This document shows positions 20,145 to 31,847 of a stretch of 64,000 bases of DNA, in pieces. Made by a program: the position numbers and the translations under genes. Position 1 is the first letter of the stretch. Each line of letters starts with the position of its first letter. This DNA comes from Cryoendolithus antarcticus (taxonomy: Eukaryota; Ascomycota; Dothideomycetes; Cladosporiales; Cladosporiaceae): NCBI GenBank assembly GCA_002077065.1, contig NAJO01000037.1, forward strand, positions 416,424 through 480,423, given 5' to 3'. The notes under the pieces were generated by a model that did not search any database, was not told where the DNA came from, and saw nothing but the letters and a program-made list of their open reading frames with translations.

Positions 20145-21091
20145 TTACACATTACCGCCTCTGCGTCCCTCCCAAGTCACTACAACCGCTCGAGATAACT
20201 TCTGAACCCAGTACCGAAACTCCTCGTAACGGCAGCCCCATTGGTGACGACTGACGAGAGCGGCTGTCGTTTGGGTGATGACTTGAAGAATGATGTAGCC
20301 CTCCTGCTCTGTATGCATCGTCAACAACTGTGTAGAGTACATCATTGGTAGCATAGTACCTTCGGTGTTGCAGCACTCTCTGCCAACGTCGTCTGCGAGT
20401 CCACCCTCTCCGTCTCCCATCTCACATGTCTCTGTTCGCGAGTCTCACTCGTTGATGAAGCGGTACCAATGCGCCAGTAGTCAATGTCGACGTTCTGATC
20501 AAGGATCCTGAGACGCTTCTCGATCATGAGCGGTGTCAGGGTGCCTATCAACTCAGGGAAGACACGCCGTAGCTTCGAGACGATGGCTAGTGGCGAGTAG
20601 TTGCGGGAGTCGAGCACACAGATCGCACGATCATGTTGCTGAGTCCAATCTTGGGGGAGCGGAGGCACGTCAAGGAATCGATCGTTGACGATCGATGTCG
20701 TGTGGAAGACACGGGCGCGCGGTGTCGAGGCAGGGCGCGGGAGTGCTGGTCGGATCGGCTCCTTGCCCTCATTCACGTCGAAGCTAACAGCAGTGGGCAG
20801 ATCTGGTAGTAGTGGCGACTCTGGCGCTATGTTCTCCTTGTCATGGAGTGGGCGAGATCGGACCGGCGGCGTCTGGGCTCGTAGATTCGCCAATGGACTT
20901 GGGAACGCGTTGACCTTGGTTCCTAGCGGCGACGAGATCGTGTAGGAGCGACGATGGCGACGGCCAACGAGTGGACTGATGATTCTGCTTTGGGTGTGTC
21001 AATAACGATCTCGTCGCTATAGCATCGAGTTGACTGACCTGGGCTCCGGGATTCTGCTACCCTCGGCGCTGTCACCCCGACGATTACCCAT
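20145..21091 (-). CDS. Hypothetical conserved-looking protein, C-terminus uncertain
   Basis: Exon 1 is 21039-21091 (MGNRRGDSAEGSRIPEP) and joins across a 51-nt intron to an exon starting at 20987. The reading continues as SRIISPLVGRRHRRSYTISS, then a Pro-rich disordered segment with HDKENIAPESPLLPDLP, then a probable helical domain: QHDRAICVLDSRNYSPLAIV and SKLRRVFPELIGTLTPLMIE. The 3' end is ambiguous. The frame stops at 20342 if unspliced. A GTGAGA donor at 20425 with an acceptor at 20328 restores phase and adds a Trp-rich segment (RHQWGCRYEEFRYWVQKLSR) ending at 20145, which looks more protein-like; I prefer it. A 51-nt intron ending CATACAG is a third option. I do not recognise the family; the KENxxP segment could be a KEN-box-like degron, but that is speculative. 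Confidence 0.5.
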
Positions 21092-21830
21092 TTCGCGGAG
21101 AAAGGATGCGGTGGAGTACATGATGGTCTCCGTATCACCCGCCATCTTCACTCACATCCTCTACCTGACTGCTGTGGCCGACTCAAGATGCAAAGCCATT
21201 GCCCTTGAAGAGTGTGACTGCGCACCGCATCGTCTCGAGTGTGAGGTAAATATTCCACGTGCTCGGGCCGGCATGAGTGCTCCTTCCTCAGGCCAAATGA
21301 GGTCAACAACAGCGGGACGTGAATACTAAGGAGCAGGTATAGGAAGAGTCCTCCTGTGTCGAACCTACATTGTCGTTGAGCAGACTATCGTCGAGCATTG
21401 TGGCTTTTATCGCTCGCTATCATGGCAATGGACAGCTGCCTACCTGTAGAGTTGACGGTAACTCCCAAAGTACAGAGGTGAGAGACATTTGCAACTCCTC
21501 GTACGCCATGTGTTCAGGGCTTTCAAGGGCGAGTTTCCCCTTTCATGCCCAAATCCATGATACATGGCAGAGGAATCGGTCGTCCGGGTAATGTAAGAGT
21601 TCGTCGCTAGACCACGGGCTAACGGCAAGTAGCCGAGGAAGTTGGAGCTCTCACCAAGACTCGCGGCCACATACACATCACTACCCTGCAGCTACACAAC
21701 ATTGCTGTAGCTTGTCGCGTCACCTGTGGGAGCTTACAGCTACGTTCTCTGACATACAGCCTCCAATTCACTCCATTTACAGCGCCACTGACTCGAGGTT
21801 CACCCCCTTCAACAGTCGCGTGCCGGCAGG
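21092..21830. promoter_or_regulatory. Divergent promoter region, unknown gene / adenylate kinase
   Basis: About 740 bp separate two divergent start codons. Short open frames on both strands have no domain. I see no repeat or RNA gene. Confidence 0.45.
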
Positions 21831-22776
<946 letters not shown>

Positions 22777-23044
22777 GATCCTGGTGAGATAGGAGACGTG
22801 GAGAGTGCCGACGAGAGCGTCTGTGTACAGTTGACGGGAAGGCAAAAGCGCAGGGGAAGCAGAGATGTAACATATCAGTCACAGCGGTACTTGTGTTGAT
22901 TAGTCGCCTCGCGGCACGCTTACTTGCTTTGCATTCGTATCGTACAAACCCCCGATCGTACACCACGAGAGCCGAGACTCGTATGCTGCTGCCTCGGACC
23001 ACGATAAAACTCCAGACGCCTTGCTAATGCCACGGAAAATCCTC

Positions 23045-25309
23045 TCACATGCTTTTACACCCATTCCCGTCGCCGGCACGGCACTCCGCACATCGCCAAC
23101 CCGCTTCCCTCGTGTCGAGACGCACGCAGTCCATGTGAAAATGCACGCGTTTGCAGCCCTGAATCCGTGTTAGCTACTAACCATGAAGAAGTGATGAGGA
23201 TGGAAGGGGCAACATACCGTGTCGTCGCAGATGATGATGCCGCGATTACTAGTCACTGCTTTACCACACGTACAAGTCCTGACAGCGGGAGTCGTCCCTG
23301 TGAAAGGCTTGGATCGGTGGCCACTGCTTGGGACTCCATTGGTATGTGGCTTGACGCCATAGTCTCCAATAACATTAGTAAGAGCGTTTGCGGTGTCGCT
23401 CAGTAAGGCGTCCGACGCCTCTTGACCCACGATCCCGTGCCTCGCCAGTCTCTTAACAAATTCATGGAAGTCGTCTTTCCAGCGCCCAGCAGTTTCGGTT
23501 CGCCACTTCTGCTTGAAGCGCTCTAGACTGCCCGCCAGGTAGACTTCGCCGCAGAGATTCTCGGAGTCTAAGTGCGCGTTCCAGGCTTTCCAGAACTCTT
23601 TCGTGGCGTCGCTGATGGGTAGGTCGTTGATGTCGTCGTGAAGACGCTGGGAGAGCCAGGTAAGGTTGATGGACGAGGAGTTCAGGGATGGGAGGAGAGA
23701 GCCAGGCGTCAGGGGGCGTTTGGATATCGGAGCGTAGAAGCGTATGCCAGGGACATCAGGGACGGGGTGGAGTCTGATAGTAGATGTGGGAGGGATGACG
23801 CTGTTCATCTGGTGCTGCGGGGTGTCGGCGGGTTTGCTGGGCTTGGAAGGGGAGACGTTGGCGGACTTGCGACCGTTAGTCTTCGTCGCTTTCGTCGTCC
23901 GTTTCTGCGGCTGCTGATGATTCGTCCAGGTATCCTTGCCCGTAAGGTACGCTTTCTCGTCAAACGGCCGGGAAGGAGCGATCCAGGTCTCCTCGTCGCC
24001 TGGGCTTGGCTCACGAAGGATCTCGCGTGTCCTTGCGGTCACGGAGAGGATTATGGTCTTCTCTACCAAGCTGGGCGAATCCTTGCTATGCTCGATCTCA
24101 AAGTGGAAGTGTCCGTGATGTAGCAAGAGGTGCATGTGCAGCCGATCGAAGTCCGTGTGTGCCACCCCTGGCATGCCAGGTACAGCGCACAGCGGACATC
24201 GCAGATGCTTGCACACGTGCTGCGCCTGCTGGTATACATAAGTGATCACATAGTCCGGCGGTGTTATTTCCATCTGGTCAGACGTATCGGGCGTGGGCAG
24301 CTGGCCAGACTTGACCTTGTAGTCACGCGCAAGGCGGTTGTACCTTTCAAGCGGCGTGTCTTGCTGTCGTAGCCAGCCCATAGACAGTGCGGCTCCATAT
24401 TTCAGGTCCAGGCTTTTGTGGCCCTGCCTACGCTTCATAGGAATCAACTTGCCTGCTGGTGGACACCCAGGGAACGTCGAGCAGTTAAGCTTGACCACAC
24501 CTTCCCTGTCCGAGCGGCTGAGATGTTCAGCATTGGGCCTTCTACCTTCTAGAAGCTCCAAAAACTCTGTTGTTCCGTGCAGATCTCGACATTTGATCTC
24601 CAAGAGAAGCTCGTAATCGAGAGGGATAGACTGTTTCCATTTGTTGACGCCAACATGGCCACTGTCGATTGTGGTGTAGAGCTGCTCAACTTCGATGAGT
24701 ATCGGTTTCTCTAGCGCGATGTCAAATCGTCTGGGTGAGCTAGTGGTAGCACTGCTTTCGATCGTGCCTGCTTTGGTCTCGATGTACACCTCACGAGCTG
24801 GAACAGCGGGTTGTAAGATCCTTGCAGTGACTCTGCATTCTGTGTGAAAGTCGACAGATGCGTCCGGTAGCCAGTCTAGCTCGTTGTTGGCTTGCTTGAC
24901 GGGTGACGCCCTCCTACGAAAGCGTCAGTATTGGCTACTAGAGCAGTAGCCACAGCATCATCCAGAGCACATACTTCGTCTCCGCGCCATGCCTCCCACC
25001 ACCTTCACCATCGACCCTCCGCAGCTGCAGTCCAGCGATCTGCAACACTGGCTTCTGCCCCTTGACTAGATCCTTCAGCATTTCCGGGGTAGGGTAGTTC
25101 CATCCCGCGTCCCGGCATCCGGTGGCGACCATGTCATCCAGTAGTCCAGGATCGCCAGTGTCCTTCGATCGAAGAGCAGCCAGATTCCGCTTATGACCAT
25201 CGAGAGCCCGTCTCAGATTCCTGCGCAAGAACGACGGATTTCTCGTCGCGAGTTCGCGAGCTAAGTATGCGTTGCCTATGAGCTTGCGATGGGCGGCGGA
25301 CTCGACCAT
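23045..25309 (-). CDS. SUZ12: SUZ12-like Polycomb (PRC2) subunit with C-terminal PHD finger
   Basis: Exons 24975-25309, 23218-24913 and 23045-23158 give 714 residues. PRC2 methylates H3K27 and SUZ12 scaffolds the complex. Visible parts in order: an N-terminal basic helix region (PSFLRRNLRRALDGHKR), a C2H2-type zinc finger (CKHLRCPLC ... HMHLLLHHGHFHFEIEHS, about residues 325-375), a Lys/Ser/Pro linker, and a VEFS box (ISKRPLTPGSLLPSLNSSS, LTWLSQRLHDDINDLPISDA, KEFWKAWNAHL). The C-terminus holds a C4HC3 PHD pattern split by a 59-nt intron: CTCGKAVTSNRGIIICDDT joined to GCKRVHFHMDC and WRCAECRAG. Without splicing the frame would end early in HHFFMVSS and lose half of the PHD. The intron has a strong GCTAAC branch. 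The first ATG at 25309 is the best start, but an upstream exon is possible because a CAG acceptor lies right before it. Confidence 0.85.
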
Positions 25310-26043
25310 GTCACCTGCAATATGAGAAATCGATCCTGTTCATTGGCAGGACAGGAGGTGATCGAAGTGAGAGAGCCTGTACAAGTCCACATCACTTCGC
25401 GCATGCTGAGACGTGGCGCGAAGTTTCGAGGTGTGAATGTTCGAGTACGGGAAAGCACTCGTTTGACCTGGTCTGCGCTTCATCGCTCCATGCAAGCAGG
25501 CGCGACTGGGAGACGGGGGTGTCTCCTTTCGCTGGCTCGGCAAGTTGCAGGCTTGTTACGCAAATCTGACAGGTCAATTTCCTGTGTCAACAATACGCCC
25601 TGCCGCAATGTTCTACAACGCGAGAACGCAAATAGAGGTCGAAGCTGTGATGCCCTTTTGTCGATTGATCGAAGTCCGAGTACGCGCTGAACCCTAACGC
25701 GCGAGGATATGGCTTGGCGAAGACTTGGTGGCGTTTCGTACACAGGCCACGACATTGCCGCAGAGTGAAGATATGAAACGTACGAGATCACATCGATGAT
25801 CTACTGATACGATGGCAGAAAATGCATGCAGACTGTAATCTGGACGCAAGGCATGTATACGGATTGCATGAACTACACAAACTCCCCGTAACGCCACAGG
25901 CCATCGCTTCTCATGCAGCTGTGCTCGAAGGTCAATCTGCACATCAAGCTATTATGTACGCGATCTAGCATGCAGCTGTCAAAGCACAACGCCCGTCACA
26001 ATGTGTCGCATCCAAATCCCTTACTCGCTGTTCGCATATATGT
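25310..26043. other. Intergenic, no gene seen
   Basis: This 730-bp stretch lies between the Rab gene's stop and the SUZ12 start, both on the minus strand. It may hold a 5' exon or leader of SUZ12 (open frame 25340-25543), but I found no phase-compatible junction. Confidence 0.45.
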
Positions 26044-26973
26044 CTAGCAGCACCCACCAGCGCTGCCGGACTGCACGCCTTGACCTTGCCCGACTTGCAC
26101 GGTTGGCTTGTTGTTGACGGTCGTGTTGCCCATGCGCTCCTTGATCTGTCGTGCCATCGTCAGGAAAGCCTGCTCGACGTTGCTGGCGTTCTTTGCGGAG
26201 GTCTCGAGGAATGGGATGCCGAGGCTGTCTGCGAATTCCTACTGGTTGTCAGTATTGCCGCCTACCCATACGCAAATGAAGCCGATGAGGCATACCTTCG
26301 CCACACTGTACTCCACGACCTTCTTATCCGCCATATCGCTCTTGTTGCCGACTAGCAGCTTGTTCACGCCCTCTGTGGCATAGCGATCAATCTCCTGTAG
26401 CCACTGCTTCACGTTGTTGAAGCTGTCCATGTCTGTCACATCGTAGACCACGCAGATGCCGTGTGCGCCGCGGTAGTAGGAGCTGGTGATCGTGCGGAAG
26501 CGCTCTTGTCCCGCGGTGTCCCACTGCATAATCTCGTCAGTATCGCACTCGTCGCTCCTAGGATATGACCGCTGGATAAGAAGCGACTCACGATCTGTAG
26601 CTTCACCGTCTTGCCATCTAGCTCGATCGTCCTGATCTTGAAGTCCACGCCGATCGTAGAGATGTAGCTCTCGGTGTATGTGTCGTCCGCGAATCGGAGG
26701 AGCAGGCAGGACTTTCCGACGCCGGAGTCTCCGATCAGCAGAAGCTTGAAGAGGTAGTCATATCTAAAGTCCGTGTGGGTTAGCTTGCGCTTCGGCATCT
26801 GAGGTACAGCGGTCCAAGAAGCAGCAAGAATGATAGTAGAGTGGCAGGACGGCGTTCGTTAATCGGGTGATACTCTGTTTGCTATTAGCGATGACTCCTG
26901 GTGCGCCATGCCCTAGCCATCGACTATGCTCAGGCTCTAGTGAATGCTAGGGCACTCACGACTCTGGGTTCAT
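26044..26973 (-). CDS. YPT1: Rab GTPase Ypt1/Rab1
   Basis: Four exons (26960-26973, 26592-26763, 26296-26523, 26044-26238) give 202 residues. Ypt1 is the Rab that controls ER-to-Golgi transport and autophagy initiation. Motifs: P-loop GDSGVGKS, switch I with [20 protein letters not shown], switch [33 protein letters not shown], and a C-terminal double cysteine (GGCC end) for geranylgeranylation. The first exon is only 14 nt and encodes MNPES before a 196-nt intron; it adds one Ser compared with the commoner MNPEYDYLFK start. An alternative in-frame ATG at 26798 ([11 protein letters not shown]) would read through the intron acceptor and is less likely. The sequence [18 protein letters not shown] region ([20 protein letters not shown]) is Rab1-like. 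Confidence 0.96.
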
Positions 26974-28085
26974 GATTGCGGTCTTGCTGTCGGCTCGTTA
27001 TCGGTGTTGTGATGGAATCCGGTGCAGGTCGTTGCGCAGGTGGACGGAGATATCAGTAGTGGAGGCACGAGGTGGTGACAACTGGAGGTGTGAGGGGAGG
27101 TGGAGTCAGTACAACATGCGCTGTATGGTCTGCCGGTAACTTGTCTGCCACAGAGTGTCAGGCGTGGGAGGCGGTCGTCAGTGACGGGACGGACCGTTGC
27201 ACGTGCCGAACTCGAATGGGTCTTCACCACGAACATTGCGGGCGTCAAACAGGTCTTGGCGACCTTTTTTATTTCTACGATTTACAAAATGGGTACACCT
27301 GCTGCGTTGATCGCTTCCACAGGTTGTGGTACTAATTTGGACGTCAATATCAGGTCGCTTTGTTCAAAATCTTGAAAAGCGCTGCGATTCTACTACACCA
27401 TTGCTAAGTACACATGCCTTCACATAGCTACTTGTACCTCCCATCTCTGTCGACGTGACACTTATCTCATCAGCTTGTATGCTCTCCGTCGTAGGGCTCA
27501 GTCGATAGACTGGAATCTCCGGCCGCTGATACTTACCAATCGAGTCGGAAAAGTGACATAAAGGGACGGCTGGGGCTTCGTGACCGCAGTTTGAGCCAGG
27601 AGGGGCAAGTTTATGTCTGATGACTGGTTTCCGTTCCGTAAAGGACACGGCGTAGAAGCGCCCCGTGATATGAGGGAGGACAGGGGCGAGCCGAAGGGAT
27701 TATATTATGGAAGCAAATCCTCTGTACTTAGCTGTGTGTATTTGAGTCTCAGGTTGTACCACGCTCACGCGAGATTAATGCGTGCTTCTTGTTACGACCC
27801 GTCATGCTTGTCACCGCATTGATGATGTACTTCAAAGAGCCAGATCACATGCTGTGGGTCATTTCTCAATACAATTCTGACGTTGCTTGTGGAAATGTAA
27901 TGGCAGTTGGGAATTCTATGTTTCGACGACGATTCCTTGGAGAGGCAGGCTGACGAAGATTGACAGGGTTCATAGAGTTATGCGGGGTGCAGCACTAGCG
28001 TCCCGGTGATTTTCGTCATAATCGCCAAAGATTCAGAGATATGCGCCTTTCTCAAGGTGTTGCGGGCTTTTTTCTTGTATGCACG
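26974..28085. promoter_or_regulatory. Divergent promoter region, YPT1 / ECM16
   Basis: More than 1.1 kb separates two divergent start codons. AT content is higher than in the neighbouring genes around 27850-28050. Short open frames on both strands lack domains. No RNA gene or repeat is recognised. Confidence 0.45.
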
Positions 28086-31000
28086 ATGCCGCCCAAGTTC
28101 GTACCGCGCGAGCGGAAGCATCGACGACTCGCGAAGTTGAAAGAGACTTCAAAGAAAGCACCACCAACGCAGTCAAATGCGGAAGTTATCGTGCCTGCAT
28201 CGAAATCTGAGCAGGAGGAACGACGACAGCAATTGAAGGACGAATTGCGTGCCCACCAACCGGATGTCAAGATCAATGGTAAGAAGAGGAAGCGACTTGA
28301 TCACTACGTCGATACGAAGCTCCGTAAAGAGGAGAATCTCGAATTGATCAAAAAGCTTGCCTCTCACCAAATCGATACGAGTCTCCTGCAGTCGTCTAAG
28401 AAGCTTGGGAGAGTGAATGATACTAGGCGAGAGGTCATCGAGAGAGCTCTCAGAGAAAGAAAGGCTGGCATTGACGTACGGGGCGACCAGGATGAAGTCC
28501 TGTTCCAGCAGCGTGTACCTGTAGTTGCTGATGCTCGTATACGTGCCGCTGTATTCACAGAGAAACCAAGCGACCCTGATGGGAGGAGCTTCGGCAGTGG
28601 GCTCAAGCGACCTCTGGACGTTGGAGAAGATGGGAGACCTGTGTTGCCGTCAAGAAAGCGGAGAAAGCGCGAGAAGATTCGCAGTGTCCGAGAAGCGATG
28701 CCTTTGTCAGACAAGGAATATTCAGATGAGGACATGGACGAGGAGATCATGGAGTCAGAAAGTGATCAGGATGAGTGGAACGGTTTCAGCGACGGCGAAA
28801 TGGAAGAGCACAGCACGGAAGAATCCCGCGAGAACACGGCATCGGGCAGCGAGGATGATAGCGCGACCTCGAATTCGGCGGAGGAGTCTACAGAGGATGA
28901 GGACGATGACGAGGACAGCGAGATTGGCGCTGTCGACAAGCCTGCACGAGCCTCTGCATTCAAGATGTGGGCTGCTGCTCGACGCAACGAGGCGATCGGC
29001 GTCGAACCGTCCATCGCACCGACGAGCGATCCTGCTGTGATAGCAGCCTTCAAGCCACGAGTGTCTTCTCCAGATCCTGCTCAACCTGCTACAACTACTA
29101 CAGCCTCGACAGCACGGCCTGAAAAGGCTATCACGACCAATCGCGCCACGGACATTCAAGCCGCTCGACTCGAGTTACCGGTTGTCCAAGAAGAGCAGAA
29201 GATCATGGAAGCGATCCATAACAATCCCATCACGATCATCTGCGGTGAAACAGGTTCAGGGAAAACAACGCAGGTCCCTCAGATGATATACGAAGCTGGC
29301 TACGGCACAGCGATTGGGAAGCCTCGGGCTACGTCTGAAAAGTCAGCGGCGTCTTTCAGTAGTGGAATGATTGGCATCACCCAACCGCGCCGTGTAGCTG
29401 CTGTCTCCGTCGCCCAGCGTGTGAAGACCGAAATGGGGAGCGAGTTCAGCAGACAGGTCGCTCATCAAGTACGCTACGACAGCGCCGTGACCAATGATAC
29501 TGCGATGAAGTTCATGACAGATGGAATTCTCCTCCGCGAAATCAGTCAAGACTTCGTCCTCAGCAAGTACTCTGCCATCATAATTGACGAAGCGCACGAA
29601 CGGTCTGTCAACACAGACATCCTCATCGGCATGCTATCTCGCATTGTTCCATTACGGGCGCAGCTTGCAGGAGAGCAACGTACTCGATACTCGCCTTTGA
29701 AACTGGTGATTATGTCCGCTACGTTGCGGGTGTCGGATTTCATCCAGAATGACAGGCTATTCAAGGGGGTAGTACCTCCGATCGTGGAAGCTGAGGGTCG
29801 CCAACATCCAGTCACAGTCCACTTCAGTAGGACCACGGAGAGAGACTTTGTATCTGAGATGGTCAGGAAGGTGGAGAGAGCGCATCGTAAACTTCCGCAT
29901 GGAGGGATGTTGGTGTTCCTTACTGGGCAACAGGAGATTCAAGACGTCGCTGCGAGGTTGAATCAGGTGCTTGGAGGTACTGCGAGCTATACTCGACCCA
30001 CGACGAACGGACGCGACTCGTCGTTCGGCTTTGGAGCAGATGACTACGATAATGCGACAATCCGGAAGCGAGGAGATACGCTGGAAGGGGAGGACGAGGC
30101 TGGCTCTGATGTCGAAATTAATGGTGCAGATAGCGATGCCGAGGACGCTGATTTTGACGTGGCTCCAGATCCAGCCTTCATGCCGAAGAAGGCTCAAGGA
30201 CTTCTCAAACCGCACATACTGCCCCTTTACGCGGCTCTACCAACTTCCCAGCAGATGCGCGTGTTCCAAGATCCACCCGAAGGGCATCGATTGATCGTGC
30301 TTGCCACGAATGTTGCCGAGACGTCCTTGACGATCCCCGGCATTCGCTACGTCTTCGACTGTGGCCGCAGCAAGGAGAAAGTGTATGACACCTCGGCTGG
30401 TCCTGGCATTCAGACCTTCGAGATAGATTGGATCTCGAAGGCGAGTGCTGCGCAACGAACAGGTCGTGCTGGGCGCACTGGACCAGGACATTGCTACAGG
30501 CTGTATAGTAGTGCGGTGTTCGAGGAGTTCTTCGCTGAGCATGCGATTCCGGAGATCTTGCGGACGCCGTTGGAGAACGTGGTTTTGCAGCTGAAGAGCA
30601 TGGAAATCGAGAATGTAGTGAACTTTCCCTTCCCTACACCGCCGGAGAGGAAGCAATTGGAGGTTGCTGAGACCCTTTTGCGGAATCTGGGCGCGATAGC
30701 AGAGGGCAATGGGAAGATCACGCCCCTCGGGAGGCAGCTCCTGGCATTTCCTGTCAGTCCGAGGTTTGGAAAGATTCTACTGCTAGCCCAAGCCAACGAG
30801 GTGGTCACACCGGCTGTAGCGACAGTGGCTGCGCTCGCTGTAGGCGATCTGAGTATCCCCGAAGTTCAAGCTGGCGCAGCCTCTGCGCGCTTGGGGCCTG
30901 CAGCCGATGATGAGAGCGACGACTATGATGGCAATCAGCGACGCCGGATTGAGAGGGAGGGCTACACAGCAGCCGAGATACTACATCAGAAGTACACCCG

Positions 31001-31847
31001 CGCCCAAGCGAAGTTGTCTCAATGGGATCACAGCAGTGACACCGTCAAGATGCTCGCCACAGTCGCCGTGCACGCCGATGCGATGCTGAAGAAGAACAGC
31101 CCACAGGTCTGCAAGGACTTCTACCTGCACGAGAAGCCGCTGCAAGAAGCCCAACAATTGCGCCAACAGCTGCATAACATTATAGCTTCTCAGCTTGCAG
31201 CTGGTGTTGATAATGCTACTATAAGCGACCTCCGATACGAACCGTCGATACCGATTCCCTCGGAGAAACGACGGAAGATGCTCAATCAAGTCGTCGCAGC
31301 CGGGTTTATCGATCAGATCGCTATTCGAGCCGATCTACTACCCTCCACTGGTACTAATAATCGAGCCAAGCGAGCCAATCAAGTTCCCTACAGAACGCTC
31401 ATACCCTCAGTGAAGGAGGAAGACATCGATCGCACTCTCTCGCAAGAAGATCAAGACTTCCAACGCTCCGTTTACGTGCACTCTGCGTCAGTTTTAGCCA
31501 AGCTGAGCGCCACGGAGATGCCGCCCTATATCGTTTATTCGCACATGTCACGCGCATCGCCGAGGAACGTTGACGAGGATAAACAACTACGGACTAGGAT
31601 TCACCCGCTCTGCGTGGTCTCGGCTAAGCAGATAGCCGCTCTCGCTGAGGGCACACCGTTACTGCAGTATGGTAATCCGCTTCAGAAAATTGAGGAGCTA
31701 GAAGGGGGCAAACGGAGAAGATGTTGGGTTGGGGTTGAGTTGGCTGCGAGTAGGGGTGAGATTGGCTGGCCGTTAGGGCCGTGGAGAGTTGAACAGGTTA
31801 GAGGGAGGATGGGCGATTGGGTTGTGGACAAAGTACTGCAACGGTAG
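28086..31847 (+). CDS. ECM16: DEAH-box RNA helicase Ecm16/Dhr1 (DHX37)
   Basis: This single-exon gene of about 1253 codons encodes the nucleolar helicase that releases U3 snoRNA from pre-40S particles. I start at the ATG at 28086 (MPPKFVPRERKHRRLAKLKE), the family-typical opening; an upstream in-frame ATG at 28041 would add 15 unrelated residues. The N-terminal region holds LASHQIDTSLLQSSKKLGRV and long acidic Ser/Asp/Glu tracts (28720-28930). The core has GETGSGKTTQVPQMIYEAG (near residue 388), TQPRRVAAVSVAQRV, IIDEAHERSVNTDIL (near 500), SATLRV, LVFLTGQQEI, ATNVAETSLTIPGIRYVFDC and QRTGRAGRTGPGHCYRLYS. A second acidic insert lies between motifs IV and V. HA2 and OB-fold regions follow. It is complete. 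Confidence 0.95.
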   Translation: MPPKFVPRERKHRRLAKLKETSKKAPPTQSNAEVIVPASKSEQEERRQQLKDELRAHQPDVKINGKKRKRLDHYVDTKLRKEENLELIKKLASHQIDTSLLQSSKKLGRVNDTRREVIERALRERKAGIDVRGDQDEVLFQQRVPVVADARIRAAVFTEKPSDPDGRSFGSGLKRPLDVGEDGRPVLPSRKRRKREKIRSVREAMPLSDKEYSDEDMDEEIMESESDQDEWNGFSDGEMEEHSTEESRENTASGSEDDSATSNSAEESTEDEDDDEDSEIGAVDKPARASAFKMWAAARRNEAIGVEPSIAPTSDPAVIAAFKPRVSSPDPAQPATTTTASTARPEKAITTNRATDIQAARLELPVVQEEQKIMEAIHNNPITIICGETGSGKTTQVPQMIYEAGYGTAIGKPRATSEKSAASFSSGMIGITQPRRVAAVSVAQRVKTEMGSEFSRQVAHQVRYDSAVTNDTAMKFMTDGILLREISQDFVLSKYSAIIIDEAHERSVNTDILIGMLSRIVPLRAQLAGEQRTRYSPLKLVIMSATLRVSDFIQNDRLFKGVVPPIVEAEGRQHPVTVHFSRTTERDFVSEMVRKVERAHRKLPHGGMLVFLTGQQEIQDVAARLNQVLGGTASYTRPTTNGRDSSFGFGADDYDNATIRKRGDTLEGEDEAGSDVEINGADSDAEDADFDVAPDPAFMPKKAQGLLKPHILPLYAALPTSQQMRVFQDPPEGHRLIVLATNVAETSLTIPGIRYVFDCGRSKEKVYDTSAGPGIQTFEIDWISKASAAQRTGRAGRTGPGHCYRLYSSAVFEEFFAEHAIPEILRTPLENVVLQLKSMEIENVVNFPFPTPPERKQLEVAETLLRNLGAIAEGNGKITPLGRQLLAFPVSPRFGKILLLAQANEVVTPAVATVAALAVGDLSIPEVQAGAASARLGPAADDESDDYDGNQRRRIEREGYTAAEILHQKYTRAQAKLSQWDHSSDTVKMLATVAVHADAMLKKNSPQVCKDFYLHEKPLQEAQQLRQQLHNIIASQLAAGVDNATISDLRYEPSIPIPSEKRRKMLNQVVAAGFIDQIAIRADLLPSTGTNNRAKRANQVPYRTLIPSVKEEDIDRTLSQEDQDFQRSVYVHSASVLAKLSATEMPPYIVYSHMSRASPRNVDEDKQLRTRIHPLCVVSAKQIAALAEGTPLLQYGNPLQKIEELEGGKRRRCWVGVELAASRGEIGWPLGPWRVEQVRGRMGDWVVDKVLQR

